Assembly: GCF_900102215.1 (NCBI RefSeq) | Contig: NZ_FNBG01000005.1 | Location: forward strand, 120,959 to 184,958 | DNA: 64,000 bases | From: Fontibacillus panacisegetis | Lineage (GTDB): Bacteria > Bacillota > Bacilli > Paenibacillales > Paenibacillaceae | Direction of reading: 5' to 3' | Shown: piece after piece, positions 18,704 to 28,253 of the stretch | Numbering within the stretch: the stretch's first letter is position 1 | Layout of the letters: each line of letters starts with the position of its first letter | The notes under the pieces: model-generated | The model's database searches: none | What the model saw: only the letters and a program-made list of their open reading frames with translations | Told to the model about the DNA's origin: nothing | Position numbers and translations under genes: made by a program

Positions 18704-19750
18704 ATGAAACCCTTTATATACGATTATACATTGGAAGAGTTGCAGCAATGGGCAGTGGAGCAAGGTGAGCCTGCATTTCGGGGTGGACAGATTTTTGATT
18801 GGTTATATGTAAAACGAGTTAATTCGTTTGACGAGATGACCAATTTGTCCAAGACGATGCGTGAGAAGCTGGATGAGCAATTTGCTTTTGTAACGTTAAA
18901 AGAAATTACCAAGTTTGAATCGAAGGATGGAACAGTTAAATTTCTGTTCGGCCTGCATGATGACCACGCAATTGAAACAGTTATCATGAAGCATAACTAC
19001 GGCAACAGCATTTGCGTTACAACTCAGGTAGGTTGTAGAGTGGGCTGTACGTTCTGTGCGTCAACGCTTGGAGGCCTGAAACGGGATCTGACGGCGGGTG
19101 AAATTGTGGCTCAAGTTGTACAGGCTCAGAAAATTTTGGATACTCGTGATGAGCGTGTCAGCAGTATTGTCATCATGGGTACAGGGGAACCCTTCGAAAA
19201 CTATGAAGAAACGATGAAATTTTTGCGAATTATGATCCATGAAAAGGGCTTGAACATTGGACAACGGCATATTACTGTATCAACGAGTGGAATTGTGCCG
19301 AACATTTATAAATTTGCAGATGAAAATACACAGATCAATCTGGCGATTTCCATTCATGCTCCTAACGATGCGCTTCGTTCAAAGCTTATGCCGGTAAACC
19401 GCCGTTTTCCGTTTGCTGATGTGATGGAGGCTCTTCGTTATTACATCGCTAAAACCGGCCGAAGAATTACTTTTGAATACGCCTTGATTGGCGGGGTCAA
19501 CGATCAACCGGAACATGCTGAGGAATTGGCTGAAGTGCTGAAGGACATGTTGTGCCATGTTAACCTGATTCCGGTAAATCACGTACCAGAGCGCAAGTAC
19601 GTTAGAACTTCCCGTAATGACATTTTCCAGTTTCAACGCATTTTGGCTGACAAGGGTATCAACGTAACGATCCGTCGAGAGCAAGGACATGATATTGCGG
19701 CAGCCTGCGGACAGTTGCGAGCGAAACACATGGAGTCTCAAGCGAGGTGA
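18704..19750 (+). CDS. rlmN: Dual-specificity 23S rRNA / tRNA adenine-C2 methyltransferase RlmN
   Basis: RlmN is a radical SAM enzyme that methylates C2 of A2503 in 23S rRNA and A37 of some tRNAs. The protein has RQ-type N-terminal sequence ([10 protein letters not shown]), the [10 protein letters not shown] iron-sulfur motif (CxxxCxxC), [10 protein letters not shown], and the C-terminal catalytic cysteine region (AACGQL). I chose the ATG at 18704 with an AGGTG site 7 bases upstream, giving 348 residues; longer in-frame starts exist at 18632 and 18671. Confidence 0.95.
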   Translation: MKPFIYDYTLEELQQWAVEQGEPAFRGGQIFDWLYVKRVNSFDEMTNLSKTMREKLDEQFAFVTLKEITKFESKDGTVKFLFGLHDDHAIETVIMKHNYGNSICVTTQVGCRVGCTFCASTLGGLKRDLTAGEIVAQVVQAQKILDTRDERVSSIVIMGTGEPFENYEETMKFLRIMIHEKGLNIGQRHITVSTSGIVPNIYKFADENTQINLAISIHAPNDALRSKLMPVNRRFPFADVMEALRYYIAKTGRRITFEYALIGGVNDQPEHAEELAEVLKDMLCHVNLIPVNHVPERKYVRTSRNDIFQFQRILADKGINVTIRREQGHDIAAACGQLRAKHMESQAR

Positions 19751-19756
19751 TAAAGT

Positions 19757-20530
19757 TTGATTAAAACGGTTAGTATCAGTGATGTGGGACGTGTTCGCAC
19801 GGTAAATGAAGACAGTACTTGGGTTGGTAAGCTGGAAAATGGTTATACGCTAGCTATTGTTGCCGACGGGATGGGTGGCCATCAAGCCGGAGATACTGCT
19901 AGCCGTTTAACTGTGGAGACGCTTGTAGAACAGTTATCTTCGCTTCCAGCGGGTCTGTCAGCAAGTGAATGTGGCGAGAAGTTGAGAGAAGCCATACTTC
20001 GATCCAATAAAATTGTGTTTAAGGAAGCCTCGGAACATGAAGAATACCGCAGCATGGGTACAACGGTAGTTGCCGTGCTGATTGGCGAACGAGAAGGAAT
20101 GATCGGGCACATCGGTGACAGCCGTGTGTACAAGTTCTCCCAAGGAACGATGGCTCAATTGACCGATGACCATTCCCTGGTTAATGAGCTATTAAAAAAC
20201 AAACAAATTAGTCAGCAGGAAGCGCATGTACATCCGCATCGAAACGTAGTAACACGTGCACTTGGCACAGATCCTGAAGTGGTTGTTGATATGTATCCTG
20301 TCACTTTGGAGGTTGGAGATATTTTGCTGCTGTGCAGTGATGGACTTAGTAATTATGTAACATTGGAACAAATGACCCACATGCTTGGATCGGACGCACT
20401 TACTTTGAATGACCGTGCCGACCGTATGCTTCAGTACGCCTTGAATGCAGGTGGAGACGACAATATCAGTGTCGTACTTCTGGAGGATTGCGAAGAAGCC
20501 GGGTTAAGCGCAAAGGAGTGGAATTCATGA
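19757..20530 (+). CDS. prpC: PP2C-type Ser/Thr protein phosphatase
   Basis: This 257-residue PPM phosphatase reverses phosphorylation by the adjacent PASTA kinase. It has the metal-binding motifs RTVNEDS, VADGMGGHQAGD, GHIGDSRVY and SDGLSNYV, and a terminal GGDDNISVVL with the last metal-binding Asp. The start is a TTG at 19757 behind GAGGTGATAAAG. The stop codon overlaps the prkC ATG, so phosphatase and kinase are translationally coupled, as in Bacillus. Confidence 0.95.
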   Translation: MIKTVSISDVGRVRTVNEDSTWVGKLENGYTLAIVADGMGGHQAGDTASRLTVETLVEQLSSLPAGLSASECGEKLREAILRSNKIVFKEASEHEEYRSMGTTVVAVLIGEREGMIGHIGDSRVYKFSQGTMAQLTDDHSLVNELLKNKQISQQEAHVHPHRNVVTRALGTDPEVVVDMYPVTLEVGDILLLCSDGLSNYVTLEQMTHMLGSDALTLNDRADRMLQYALNAGGDDNISVVLLEDCEEAGLSAKEWNS

Positions 20531-22716
20531 TCGGACATGAGCTTGGCGGTCGTTATCAAATTATTGAGCGTATCGGCGGAGGCGGGATGGCGCTTGTTTA
20601 TAAAGCGCAGGACATTTTGCTGAATCGTTATGTAGCTATCAAGGTGCTGCGTCAACAATTTGTGAATGATGAGGAGTTTATTCGTCGTTTTCGCAGAGAA
20701 GCACAATCCGCTGCCTCATTATCGCATCCTAATGTCGTAAGTGTATATGATGTAGGCCAGGAGGATGAGGTCCATTACATTGTAATGGAGTATGTAGAGG
20801 GCCAAAACCTGAACGAAATTATTAAAGAGCGTGCCCCTTTGCAGGTGGAAGAATCCATTCGAATAGCATCGCAAATCGCGGACGCTCTGGATCACGCCCA
20901 TCATAATCAAATCATACACCGTGATATCAAACCGCATAACATCCTAATCGGACGAAATGGACGCGTAAAGGTAACGGATTTTGGGATCGCTCGTGCTGTA
21001 ACCTCAACAACGATAACACAAACAGGTTCAGTTGTAGGATCGGTTCATTATTTTTCTCCGGAGCATGCTAAGGGTGTAACAACTGGTGAAAAATCTGACT
21101 TGTATTCCTTAGGAATTGTGTTGTATCAAATGTTGACTGGACGATTGCCTTTTCTTGGAGAAAGTCCAATCAGCGTTGCACTGAAGCATTTGCAGGAAGA
21201 ATTTGATGAACCTCGCAAGGTAAATCCGATGATCCCGCAAAGTGTGGAGAACATCATTCTGAAATCCATGCGTAAAAATCCGAATGAACGCTATCAATCT
21301 GCGAACGAGATGCTGAGAGATTTGGAGACATGTTTGCTGCCGGAAAGACGGTTGGAATCGAAATTGTCATTTATCGAAGATGATGATGAAGATAGCACGC
21401 GTATTGTACCAGCGATCAAACCTATGAACAAAGCTCAGAGCGGCGGTGGATCAAAGCTGTCGCGCGATAATCAGGCTAATGAAGAGCGTAGTGAGCAAAA
21501 GAAAAAGAAATCATCTAATAATGCTGTTCTTTGGATTAGCCTCACTGTTGTTTTGTTGCTTGCGATGCTTGGAGTTGCTTGGTACGTCAATAAAATGGTC
21601 ACTGTTCCTGAGGTTACGGTTCCAAACGTACTCAATCTGAATGAGGCAGATGCAACAGCCAAACTTACAGAGATGAAGCTTGAAGTAGGTACCGTCAAAC
21701 GCCTATACAAAGAAGGCATTAATGAAGGAATCGTATACGAGCAGAGCAAAAGTGAAGGTACTACGGTTAAGGAAGGCTCTTCTATTGACTTGACTGTCAG
21801 TGAGGCCAAACCGCCTTTAAAGATGCCACCGTTGACCGATTTAACCTATGCTCAGGCAGTTGAACAATTGAAACCTTTAGGTGTGGATGACACACGGATT
21901 AGGAAAATTGAAGAATTCAGTGGTGATAAGGAACCTGGTAAAGTTATAGGTCAGAGTCCTGATGCCAATTCGGAATTTGATCCCGCTGCCGATGACATTG
22001 TGCTGAAGGTGAGTAAGGGACCGGAAAATGTAAAGATGCCAAATTTGGTAGGAAAAACTCAGGCAGAAGCTGAAGCCTTAATTAAGGAGAAAAATCTGAA
22101 GTTAGCAAGCGACGGAATCAAGAGTGAATCGAGCTTTGAAGTAGAGGCTGGTTTGGTAATAAAACAGTGGCCTTATGCTGCAAATGAGGACATATCTCCA
22201 GGCTCTGATGTGACGATATTTGTCAGCTCAGGTTACCCACCTGAAGCAATCGAATATACTTATGATGTACCCGTAGCCCCTGCAGTTGAAGGGGGAAAGA
22301 GCAAGATTGAAATCGTGTATGAGGATGCACGTGGACAAGGTCGGAAATGGGGGACTAAAACCGTTGGTAAGGCGCAATATATATCGGTTACCCTGATTTT
22401 GGCTCCTAACAAAAATGGTGCAGTTTCAGTGCATCGTGATGGAGCGTTCCTAGAGACGTATCCTGTTTCTTATATCGATGCCAAACAGGGGACCGTACCT
22501 ATTGTTCCGCTTCCCGACCAAGTAGTCGAAGAGAATACGGATATAAATACCGAGGAGACTATTCCTGATACAGGATCAATTAACTCGGGTACAAGCGGCA
22601 ATGTCCATGCATCTTCAGCTGATTCTTCTGCGAAGGCTATAGCAAACGCAGGCAACAGCAAAGCAAAAAAAGAAAAGGAAAAGGCTGCTAAAAAATCAGA
22701 AAAAAATAATAAATAG
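20527..22716 (+). CDS. prkC: PASTA-domain Ser/Thr protein kinase
   Basis: PrkC is a membrane kinase that senses peptidoglycan fragments and affects cell-wall homeostasis and spore germination. The kinase domain (about 1-275) has GGGGMALVYKA, the VAIKVL lysine, the HRDIKPHN catalytic loop and DFGIA. A cytoplasmic linker is followed by one transmembrane helix at about 342-365, then three PASTA repeats (VTVPNVL, KMPPLTD, VKMPNLVG starts) and a C-terminal beta domain with a Lys-rich tail. I chose ATG 20527 with AAGGAG upstream, giving 729 residues; the longer frame overlaps prpC. Confidence 0.96.
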   Translation: MIGHELGGRYQIIERIGGGGMALVYKAQDILLNRYVAIKVLRQQFVNDEEFIRRFRREAQSAASLSHPNVVSVYDVGQEDEVHYIVMEYVEGQNLNEIIKERAPLQVEESIRIASQIADALDHAHHNQIIHRDIKPHNILIGRNGRVKVTDFGIARAVTSTTITQTGSVVGSVHYFSPEHAKGVTTGEKSDLYSLGIVLYQMLTGRLPFLGESPISVALKHLQEEFDEPRKVNPMIPQSVENIILKSMRKNPNERYQSANEMLRDLETCLLPERRLESKLSFIEDDDEDSTRIVPAIKPMNKAQSGGGSKLSRDNQANEERSEQKKKKSSNNAVLWISLTVVLLLAMLGVAWYVNKMVTVPEVTVPNVLNLNEADATAKLTEMKLEVGTVKRLYKEGINEGIVYEQSKSEGTTVKEGSSIDLTVSEAKPPLKMPPLTDLTYAQAVEQLKPLGVDDTRIRKIEEFSGDKEPGKVIGQSPDANSEFDPAADDIVLKVSKGPENVKMPNLVGKTQAEAEALIKEKNLKLASDGIKSESSFEVEAGLVIKQWPYAANEDISPGSDVTIFVSSGYPPEAIEYTYDVPVAPAVEGGKSKIEIVYEDARGQGRKWGTKTVGKAQYISVTLILAPNKNGAVSVHRDGAFLETYPVSYIDAKQGTVPIVPLPDQVVEENTDINTEETIPDTGSINSGTSGNVHASSADSSAKAIANAGNSKAKKEKEKAAKKSEKNNK

Positions 22717-22748
22717 GCAGTCGGATATGAAAGTGAGGAACGCATTGT

Positions 22749-23657
22749 ATGCCTCAAGGTTTGATTGTTAAGGCATTAAGCGGATACTATTACGTAAAGC
22801 CTGATGACACGGCATTGGATGGCACTATCCAATGCCGCGGACGGGGCATATTCAAGAAAAAAGGAATTACGCCGCTTGTTGGAGATCGTGTAGTTTACAC
22901 ACCAACTACAAATGGCGAAGGCACGGTGGATGAGATTTTACCGCGGACTTCTGAGCTTATTCGTCCACCGATTGCAAACGCCAAGCTCGCTGTACTTCTT
23001 TTTTCTGTTAGGGAACCGGATTTGAACCTCCAGCTGCTGGACAAGTTTCTTGTTCATATAGAGCATGCCGGACTTGAGTGTCTCATTTGTCTGACAAAGG
23101 AAGATTTGTTGGATGAGGCAGAGAGGGAGCAGGAGGGCGAAATGACGAAACTGGTTAGTGAGATGTATGGAAAAATCGGTTATAAAGTCATTATAACAAG
23201 CTCGTTGACTGGTATGGGGACAGAGGAAGTTAAAGCTTGTCTTGCAGGAGAGATCAGCGTGTTCTCCGGTCAGTCCGGAGTTGGAAAATCATCCCTGTTG
23301 AATGCGATGCTGCCTGGCTTATCACTTGAGACTAGCGAGATCAGTATGAGACTTGGCCGTGGTCGTCATACTACTCGTCATGTTGAATTGATTGAACTGG
23401 AAAATGGAGGATATGTTGCCGATACACCGGGATTCAGTCAGCTTGATTTTCTGGAGCTGGGCGTAGAGGAGCTGTCACTTTGCTTTAGAGAGTTTCAGAA
23501 TTTTGCCGAGGGATGCAAGTTCCGAGGATGCAGTCATTTACACGAACCAGGCTGTAAAGTCAGACAAGCGGTAGATGAAGGAGCAATAACGTCAAGCCGA
23601 TATGAACACTATGTTCAATTTCACGAGGATATGAAGGAGAAGAAACGGAGGTATTGA
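22749..23657 (+). CDS. rsgA: Ribosome small-subunit-dependent GTPase A
   Basis: RsgA is a circularly permuted GTPase that checks maturation of the 30S subunit. The 302-residue protein has an N-terminal OB fold (about 1-70), the permuted G motifs TKEDL (G4) before GQSGVGKSSL (G1) and DTPGF (G3), and a C-terminal zinc motif CKFRGCSHLHEPGC. In Bacillus the homologue (CpgA) is a PrkC phosphorylation target, which fits its place right after prkC. Confidence 0.96.
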   Translation: MPQGLIVKALSGYYYVKPDDTALDGTIQCRGRGIFKKKGITPLVGDRVVYTPTTNGEGTVDEILPRTSELIRPPIANAKLAVLLFSVREPDLNLQLLDKFLVHIEHAGLECLICLTKEDLLDEAEREQEGEMTKLVSEMYGKIGYKVIITSSLTGMGTEEVKACLAGEISVFSGQSGVGKSSLLNAMLPGLSLETSEISMRLGRGRHTTRHVELIELENGGYVADTPGFSQLDFLELGVEELSLCFREFQNFAEGCKFRGCSHLHEPGCKVRQAVDEGAITSSRYEHYVQFHEDMKEKKRRY

Positions 23658-23661
23658 CTTC

Positions 23662-24330
23662 ATGAATAGCATCTATATTGCACCGTCTATTTTATCTGCG
23701 GATTTCGCCAAGCTGGGCGAGGAGGTCGCTGAGGTGGAGCGCGGCGGAGCCGATTGGATACATGTTGATGTCATGGATGGACATTTTGTTCCGAATTTAA
23801 CATTTGGCCCGCTTGTTATGGGAGCAATCGCTCCGCATACGAAGCTTCCGCTGGATGTTCATTTGATGATGGAAAATCCTGAACAGTATGTTCCTGCATT
23901 TGCGAAAGCAGGTGCTCATGTCATTACAGTACATGCAGAAGCTTGTGTTCATCTGCATCGCGTGATTCATCTGATTAAAGAGCATGGTGTAAAGGCGGGA
24001 GTTGCTATAAATCCAGCGACACCATTATCAGTTGTTCGCGAAATAGTGGTAGATGTGGATCTGGTTTTGATTATGACGGTGAACCCGGGATTTGGTGGTC
24101 AAGCTTTTATTCCCGCTACACTTCGCAAATTGCGTGAATTGAAACAATGGAAGCAGGAACTTGGTCTGGAACAGCTTAGAGTTGAAGTGGATGGAGGAAT
24201 TACGGCAGCTACTGCACCACTTGTTGTCGAAGCGGGAGCTGATGTGCTGGTTGCCGGGAACGCGGTATTTGGTCAAGCTGACCGAAAACAAGCTATTGCC
24301 GATATTCGTGATAGCGTGAGATTGGAATAG
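23662..24330 (+). CDS. rpe: Ribulose-phosphate 3-epimerase
   Basis: Rpe interconverts ribulose 5-phosphate and xylulose 5-phosphate in the pentose phosphate pathway. The 222-residue TIM barrel has the start APSILSADFAKLGEE, the metal-binding HVDVMDGHFVPN, VHLMMENPE, the catalytic loop MTVNPGFGGQ and VDGGI. The ATG at 23662 is four bases after the rsgA stop, and a terminator follows. Confidence 0.97.
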   Translation: MNSIYIAPSILSADFAKLGEEVAEVERGGADWIHVDVMDGHFVPNLTFGPLVMGAIAPHTKLPLDVHLMMENPEQYVPAFAKAGAHVITVHAEACVHLHRVIHLIKEHGVKAGVAINPATPLSVVREIVVDVDLVLIMTVNPGFGGQAFIPATLRKLRELKQWKQELGLEQLRVEVDGGITAATAPLVVEAGADVLVAGNAVFGQADRKQAIADIRDSVRLE

Positions 24331-24353
24331 GGATTCATTATGTTGCATACAAT

Positions 24354-24390
24354 GGGTTACATGAGCAGGGTTCTCATGTAGCCTTTTTTT
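24354..24390 (+). terminator. Intrinsic terminator after rpe
   Basis: GGTTACATGAG pairs with CTCATGTAGCC (one G-U pair), followed by eight T residues. It separates rpe from spoVM. Confidence 0.9.
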
Positions 24391-24467
24391 TGCGGTGAGA
24401 ATACACGAGTAAAAGGCTCGGAACATAGACTATGGGTGAAGCATGAGAATGATGGGGAGGGTGAACG

Positions 24468-24548
24468 ATGAAATTTTACACATTCAAGCTTCCTAAGTTT
24501 CTGGGAGGATTCGTGAAGGCTGTTCTCAACACTTTTCACAAAAATTAA
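24468..24548 (+). CDS. spoVM: Stage V sporulation protein SpoVM
   Basis: This is a 26-residue gene that falls below usual length cut-offs. The product begins MKFYTFKLPKFLGG and ends in a basic amphipathic tail, matching the length and pattern of Bacillus SpoVM, including the conserved Pro9. SpoVM is an amphipathic helix that recognises the positively curved forespore membrane and anchors SpoIVA to start the coat. GGGGAGG lies 7 bases upstream of the ATG. An 8-mer CATAGACT at 24424-24431 resembles a mother-cell sigma-E -10 element, but no matching -35 is clear. The position between rpe and rpmB is the conserved location. Confidence 0.96.
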   Translation: MKFYTFKLPKFLGGFVKAVLNTFHKN

Positions 24549-24603
24549 AAGAGCGGAGTAAATGATTGCCGGGACTTCGAGATCTGCAGGGGTGACAGGC
24601 ATC

Positions 24604-24638
24604 AAAAAAGCACCTCTTTTTAAGAAAAGGTGCTTTTT
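24604..24638. terminator. Bidirectional terminator between spoVM and rpmB
   Basis: AAAAAAGCACCT pairs with AGGTGCTTTTT around a short loop, with A and T tracts on either side. It can stop transcription from both converging genes. Confidence 0.88.
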
Positions 24639-24661
24639 GTCTATATGCTGATTCCGACCAA

Positions 24662-24850
24662 TTACACGCGGGTCAATTTACCGGATTTCAAAGCCCGTGT
24701 GCTGACGTATACGCGTTTTGGTTTGCCGTCTACCAAGATCCGAACTTTTTGTACGTTTACGCCCCAACTGCGTCGGTTGCGATTGTTTGCGTGAGATACA
24801 TGGTTACCGCTGCTTGGCTTTTTGCCTGTCACATAACATTTGCGAGACAT
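24662..24850 (-). CDS. rpmB: 50S ribosomal protein L28
   Basis: This is a 62-residue basic ribosomal protein with the L28 start [27 protein letters not shown] pattern and the conserved C-terminal [23 protein letters not shown] segment spread across residues 36-58. The opposite orientation to the surrounding genes is the normal arrangement in Bacillales. A good ribosome site (AGGAGGTG, on the minus strand) lies just upstream of the ATG. Confidence 0.97.
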   Translation of the reverse strand: MSRKCYVTGKKPSSGNHVSHANNRNRRSWGVNVQKVRILVDGKPKRVYVSTRALKSGKLTRV

Positions 24851-24998
24851 TCATTACACCTCCTGTTCCAATGCACCTGTTCCTGAAATAACCATTCATG
24901 ATCAAGTTCACAGTTATTGCTCAATCCGACTTATGTCGGTCGGTTTCCATTGTTAGTGCCCGAAAGGCAAGGGGAACCCAATAAAACAATACTTAAAT

Positions 24999-25028
24999 AT
25001 AATATCATAGTGAAAAAAGCGGCGTCAA
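24999..25028 (-). promoter_or_regulatory. Sigma-A-type promoter for rpmB
   Basis: On the minus strand TTGACG (25028-25023) and TATTAT (25004-24999) are separated by 18 bases. The start site would be near 24992, giving a 5' leader of about 140 bases before rpmB that contains a short hairpin (CCGAC...GTCGG). Confidence 0.65.
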
Positions 25029-25131
25029 CAGATCGAGAAACTTTATTTCAATATCAGTAATCTTCTTTTATTTATTTATCGTTGTTCTTATAGTACAATA
25101 TTGATTAGTCCATAATAATTTCAGGGGGGGA

Positions 25132-25503
25132 GTGAGTGCAGGCGTGGCTATACAATTAAGTACTGAGTATGGGCAGATTAATATATCGAATGAGACTATT
25201 GCGATGATCGCCGGATCGGCTGCCATGGAATGTTATGGACTGGTAGGAATGGCAAGCCGAAAGCAATTTAAAGACGGTATCGCCGAATTGCTCGGGAGAG
25301 AGAATCTAACCCGGGGTGTGGAAGTGAACCTGGATAATAACCGATTGGCCGTTTATCTTTATATTATAGTCAGTTATGGTACGAAAATTTCAGAGGTCGC
25401 TCACAATATACAACAAAAAGTGAAGTACGTATTAAGTGACGTAGTTGGGCTCGAGGTTTCCGAGGTCAACATCGTTGTTCAGGGCGTACGTGTATCTAGC
25501 TAG
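25132..25503 (+). CDS. yloU: Asp23/Gls24 family protein YloU
   Basis: This is a 123-residue Asp23-family protein (IQLSTEYGQINISNETIAMIAG, VSYGTKISEVAHNIQQKVKY segments). The family is linked to envelope homeostasis, and this member always sits next to the fatty-acid kinase gene, suggesting a role near membrane lipid metabolism. GTG at 25132 follows a G-rich site (GGGGGGAG); a GTG at 25144 is an alternative start. The fakA start follows 15 bases after the stop. Confidence 0.92.
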   Translation: MSAGVAIQLSTEYGQINISNETIAMIAGSAAMECYGLVGMASRKQFKDGIAELLGRENLTRGVEVNLDNNRLAVYLYIIVSYGTKISEVAHNIQQKVKYVLSDVVGLEVSEVNIVVQGVRVSS

Positions 25504-25518
25504 GAAGGGGAATTTTCA

Positions 25519-27294
25519 TTGAGTAAGCGTTCTTTAAATGGAACAGATTTTACCGCTATGGTTCTTGCTGGGGCGCAGCGTTTATCAGAGCAAGCCGAAC
25601 ACGTCAATTCTCTGAATGTGTTCCCGGTTCCCGACGGGGACACTGGAACAAATATGAATTTGACGATGACAGCAGGTGTAACAGAGCTTAAGAACAATGG
25701 AGCAGGAGGACTTGGTAACCGGGCAGGGATTTTATCGAAAGGCCTGCTTATGGGTGCTCGAGGAAACTCCGGTGTTATTTTGTCCCAATTATTCCGAGGA
25801 TTTGGCCGCTATGCAGCTTCATATGATGAATTGAATACGGTTCAATTTGCGGCTGCTCTGCAAAGTGGTGTAGACACTGCATATAAAGCAGTAGTTAAGC
25901 CTGTAGAGGGGACAATACTTACTGTAGCTAAAGAATCTGCAAAGCATGCTGTGTACTATGCTAGACGTACAACGGATATTGTTGAGCTGATGACTGAGGT
26001 GCTGGCAAAGGCCAAAGAAGCTCTTGCAAGCACTCCTGATTTGTTACCTGTGCTTAAGCAGGTAGGTGTTGTTGATTCCGGTGGACAGGGTCTGGTCTAT
26101 ATATATGAAGGATTTTTAGAGCAATTGACCGGTAAGGTGCTGCCAAGTGTATCAGAACAAGCACCATCCAGCGCACCAAATGTCGTAAATCAGCACACTT
26201 CTTATGGAGCAGGTCATTTTACAGGACATATTGAAGCTTCCGCGCAGGCCAAGCTTGATACGGAAGATATTGAATTTTTATATGATATGGAGTTTTTTAT
26301 CAACCGGAAACTGGGCGATGTGCAAAATGTCCATTTTGACGAGGATCACTTCAGGAAAGCGCTATCACAAAATGGGGATTCCATTATCGTTATTGCTGAT
26401 GACGAAATCATTAAAGTACATGTGCATTCCAAAGCTCCAGGCGAGGTGCTGAATCTTGCTCTCCGCTACGGGGAAATTACACAAATTCATATTCTGAATA
26501 TGCGGGAACAGCATCGTGATTTGCTTACCGCTGGAATGGATGCAGCTCCAATGCCGGAATTGTTCGCTGAAATCCCGGCAGAGCAGGCCCGTCCTGTTGA
26601 ATCAGCGTTGCTGCCGGCAGATGAGCTTGCGCCTTATGGATTTATCGCTGTAGCTTCTGGCCAAGGTATTTCTGAAATCTTTACAAGCCTTGGGGTAGAT
26701 GTCGTTCTCCCCGGTGGACAGACAATGAATCCAAGCACAGAGGATTTTGTTAAAGCAATACATTCTATTTCAGCTCAGCACATTTTCATATTGCCAAATA
26801 ACTCTAATATCATACTTGCTGCACAGCAAGCACGTGACCTTCTTGAAAGTGAACGCAGCATAACCGTTATTCCGAGCAAGAGTATTCCTCAAGGTATCTC
26901 GGCAGCATTTGCTTTCCAGGAAGAGGAGAGTGTAGAAGTAAATGCAGACAATATGGTGAATGCTGTTCAGCATGTCAAAACCGGACAAGTCACTTATGCC
27001 GTTCGAGATACAGTATTTGACGATCTAAAAATTACAGAAGGTCATTACATTGGAATTGCAGACTCCAAAATCGTATCTACCGAAGAAGGGTTGATCGAAA
27101 CAAGTCAGGGACTCCTCTCGAAGATGCTGTCTGGTGGAGATGAAATCGTTACTATTTTGGTTGGTGAAGAAGCTTCCAAAGAAGTGACTGAATTTCTCGT
27201 AGCTTGGATTCAAGAGGCTTATCCTGATGTTGAGGTAGAAGTTCATGAGGGTGGACAGCCAATTTATTATTATCTGTTCTCTGTTGAATCTTAA
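25519..27294 (+). CDS. fakA: Fatty acid kinase catalytic subunit (DhaL/YloV type)
   Basis: FakA phosphorylates exogenous fatty acids bound to a FakB (DegV) protein, feeding them into phospholipid synthesis. The 591-residue protein has an N-terminal DhaL ATP-binding domain with the metal motif FPVPDGDTGTNM and the GARGNSGVILSQ loop, then the YloV-type C-terminal domains ending in EVHEGGQPIYYYL. The start is a TTG at 25519 behind AAGGGGAA. A DegV-family gene is immediately downstream, completing the kinase pair. Confidence 0.94.
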   Translation: MSKRSLNGTDFTAMVLAGAQRLSEQAEHVNSLNVFPVPDGDTGTNMNLTMTAGVTELKNNGAGGLGNRAGILSKGLLMGARGNSGVILSQLFRGFGRYAASYDELNTVQFAAALQSGVDTAYKAVVKPVEGTILTVAKESAKHAVYYARRTTDIVELMTEVLAKAKEALASTPDLLPVLKQVGVVDSGGQGLVYIYEGFLEQLTGKVLPSVSEQAPSSAPNVVNQHTSYGAGHFTGHIEASAQAKLDTEDIEFLYDMEFFINRKLGDVQNVHFDEDHFRKALSQNGDSIIVIADDEIIKVHVHSKAPGEVLNLALRYGEITQIHILNMREQHRDLLTAGMDAAPMPELFAEIPAEQARPVESALLPADELAPYGFIAVASGQGISEIFTSLGVDVVLPGGQTMNPSTEDFVKAIHSISAQHIFILPNNSNIILAAQQARDLLESERSITVIPSKSIPQGISAAFAFQEEESVEVNADNMVNAVQHVKTGQVTYAVRDTVFDDLKITEGHYIGIADSKIVSTEEGLIETSQGLLSKMLSGGDEIVTILVGEEASKEVTEFLVAWIQEAYPDVEVEVHEGGQPIYYYLFSVES

Positions 27295-27345
27295 GTATCT
27301 TAGCGTCCTTGGAACAAGATAATTGAATGAAAGGACGGGTTATCT

Positions 27346-28215
27346 ATGACTCAGGCTGTTATCGTAGCTGATAGCACGGCAGATGTACCTCAGGAAATGG
27401 TTAAGGAATATGGGATTCATATTGTGCCGATGCGGTTGAGCTTTGGCGATCAATCTTATGTTGAAGGTGTCGATATTACTGTAGAGGAGTTTTACGATAA
27501 GTTGACGAAGTCACGGGACTTACCGACGACTTCGCAGACATCCCCTTCTCAATATGTAGATATATACCGTGATTTGATGCAGAAATACCCGGGCTCACCG
27601 ATTATCTCCATTCATATTTCTTCTGGTATGAGTGGTACCTATCAATCAGCACTTCTCGCCAAGACGATGCTTGAGGAAGATCTTGGAGTAGACGTTGATA
27701 TTACGGTTATTGACTCTTTATGCGCCACATATGGTTTTGGACTGCAGGTTGTTCTTGCTGCAAGACTAGCAAGAGATGGGGCTTCCGCTGAAGAAATTCG
27801 TAACGAAGTTGAGCGTGTAGGCCAAAGTCGTAGATTATACTTCCTTGTTGATACGTTAGAGTATTTACAAAAGGGTGGAAGAATCCGGAATGCGGCGGCT
27901 ATTATTGGGACTTTGCTTAACATTAAGCCAATTTTATCAGTCGATGAGGAAGGCGTTATATATCCGGTTGATAAAATGAGAGGTCGAAAAAAAGCAGTGT
28001 CTCGTGTTATCGAATTGTTCAAGAATGACTTCGGTGATCATAAGGATATTAATGTAGCTGTGTGTGATGCTGTTAATCCGGAAGGCGCGGAAGAAATTAT
28101 ACAATTGCTGTCCCAGCATTTCACCTTGCATGAGGTGGTTCGTACCAGCATCGGTGCTGTTGTTGGTACCCATGTAGGACCGGGAACGGTTGCTACATTT
28201 GTGTGGCCGGCCTAA
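27346..28215 (+). CDS. DegV family fatty-acid-binding protein (FakB-like)
   Basis: This is a 289-residue DegV protein with the start VIVADSTADVP, the TSQTSPSQY segment, the HISSGMSGTYQSA lipid carboxylate-binding motif and the C-terminal GTHVGPGTVATF. DegV proteins bind a fatty acid in a deep tunnel and present it to FakA. Adjacency to fakA supports that role. The chain-length preference cannot be read from sequence. Confidence 0.93.
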   Translation: MTQAVIVADSTADVPQEMVKEYGIHIVPMRLSFGDQSYVEGVDITVEEFYDKLTKSRDLPTTSQTSPSQYVDIYRDLMQKYPGSPIISIHISSGMSGTYQSALLAKTMLEEDLGVDVDITVIDSLCATYGFGLQVVLAARLARDGASAEEIRNEVERVGQSRRLYFLVDTLEYLQKGGRIRNAAAIIGTLLNIKPILSVDEEGVIYPVDKMRGRKKAVSRVIELFKNDFGDHKDINVAVCDAVNPEGAEEIIQLLSQHFTLHEVVRTSIGAVVGTHVGPGTVATFVWPA

Positions 28216-28253
28216 AAGTCTGAATGTCGGACTTCTAGAAATGAGGGGTTAGT

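Noticed and set aside
20488..20526. Upstream start for prkC
   Set aside because: These codons lie inside prpC; AAGGAG positions the ATG at 20527, directly before the kinase fold.
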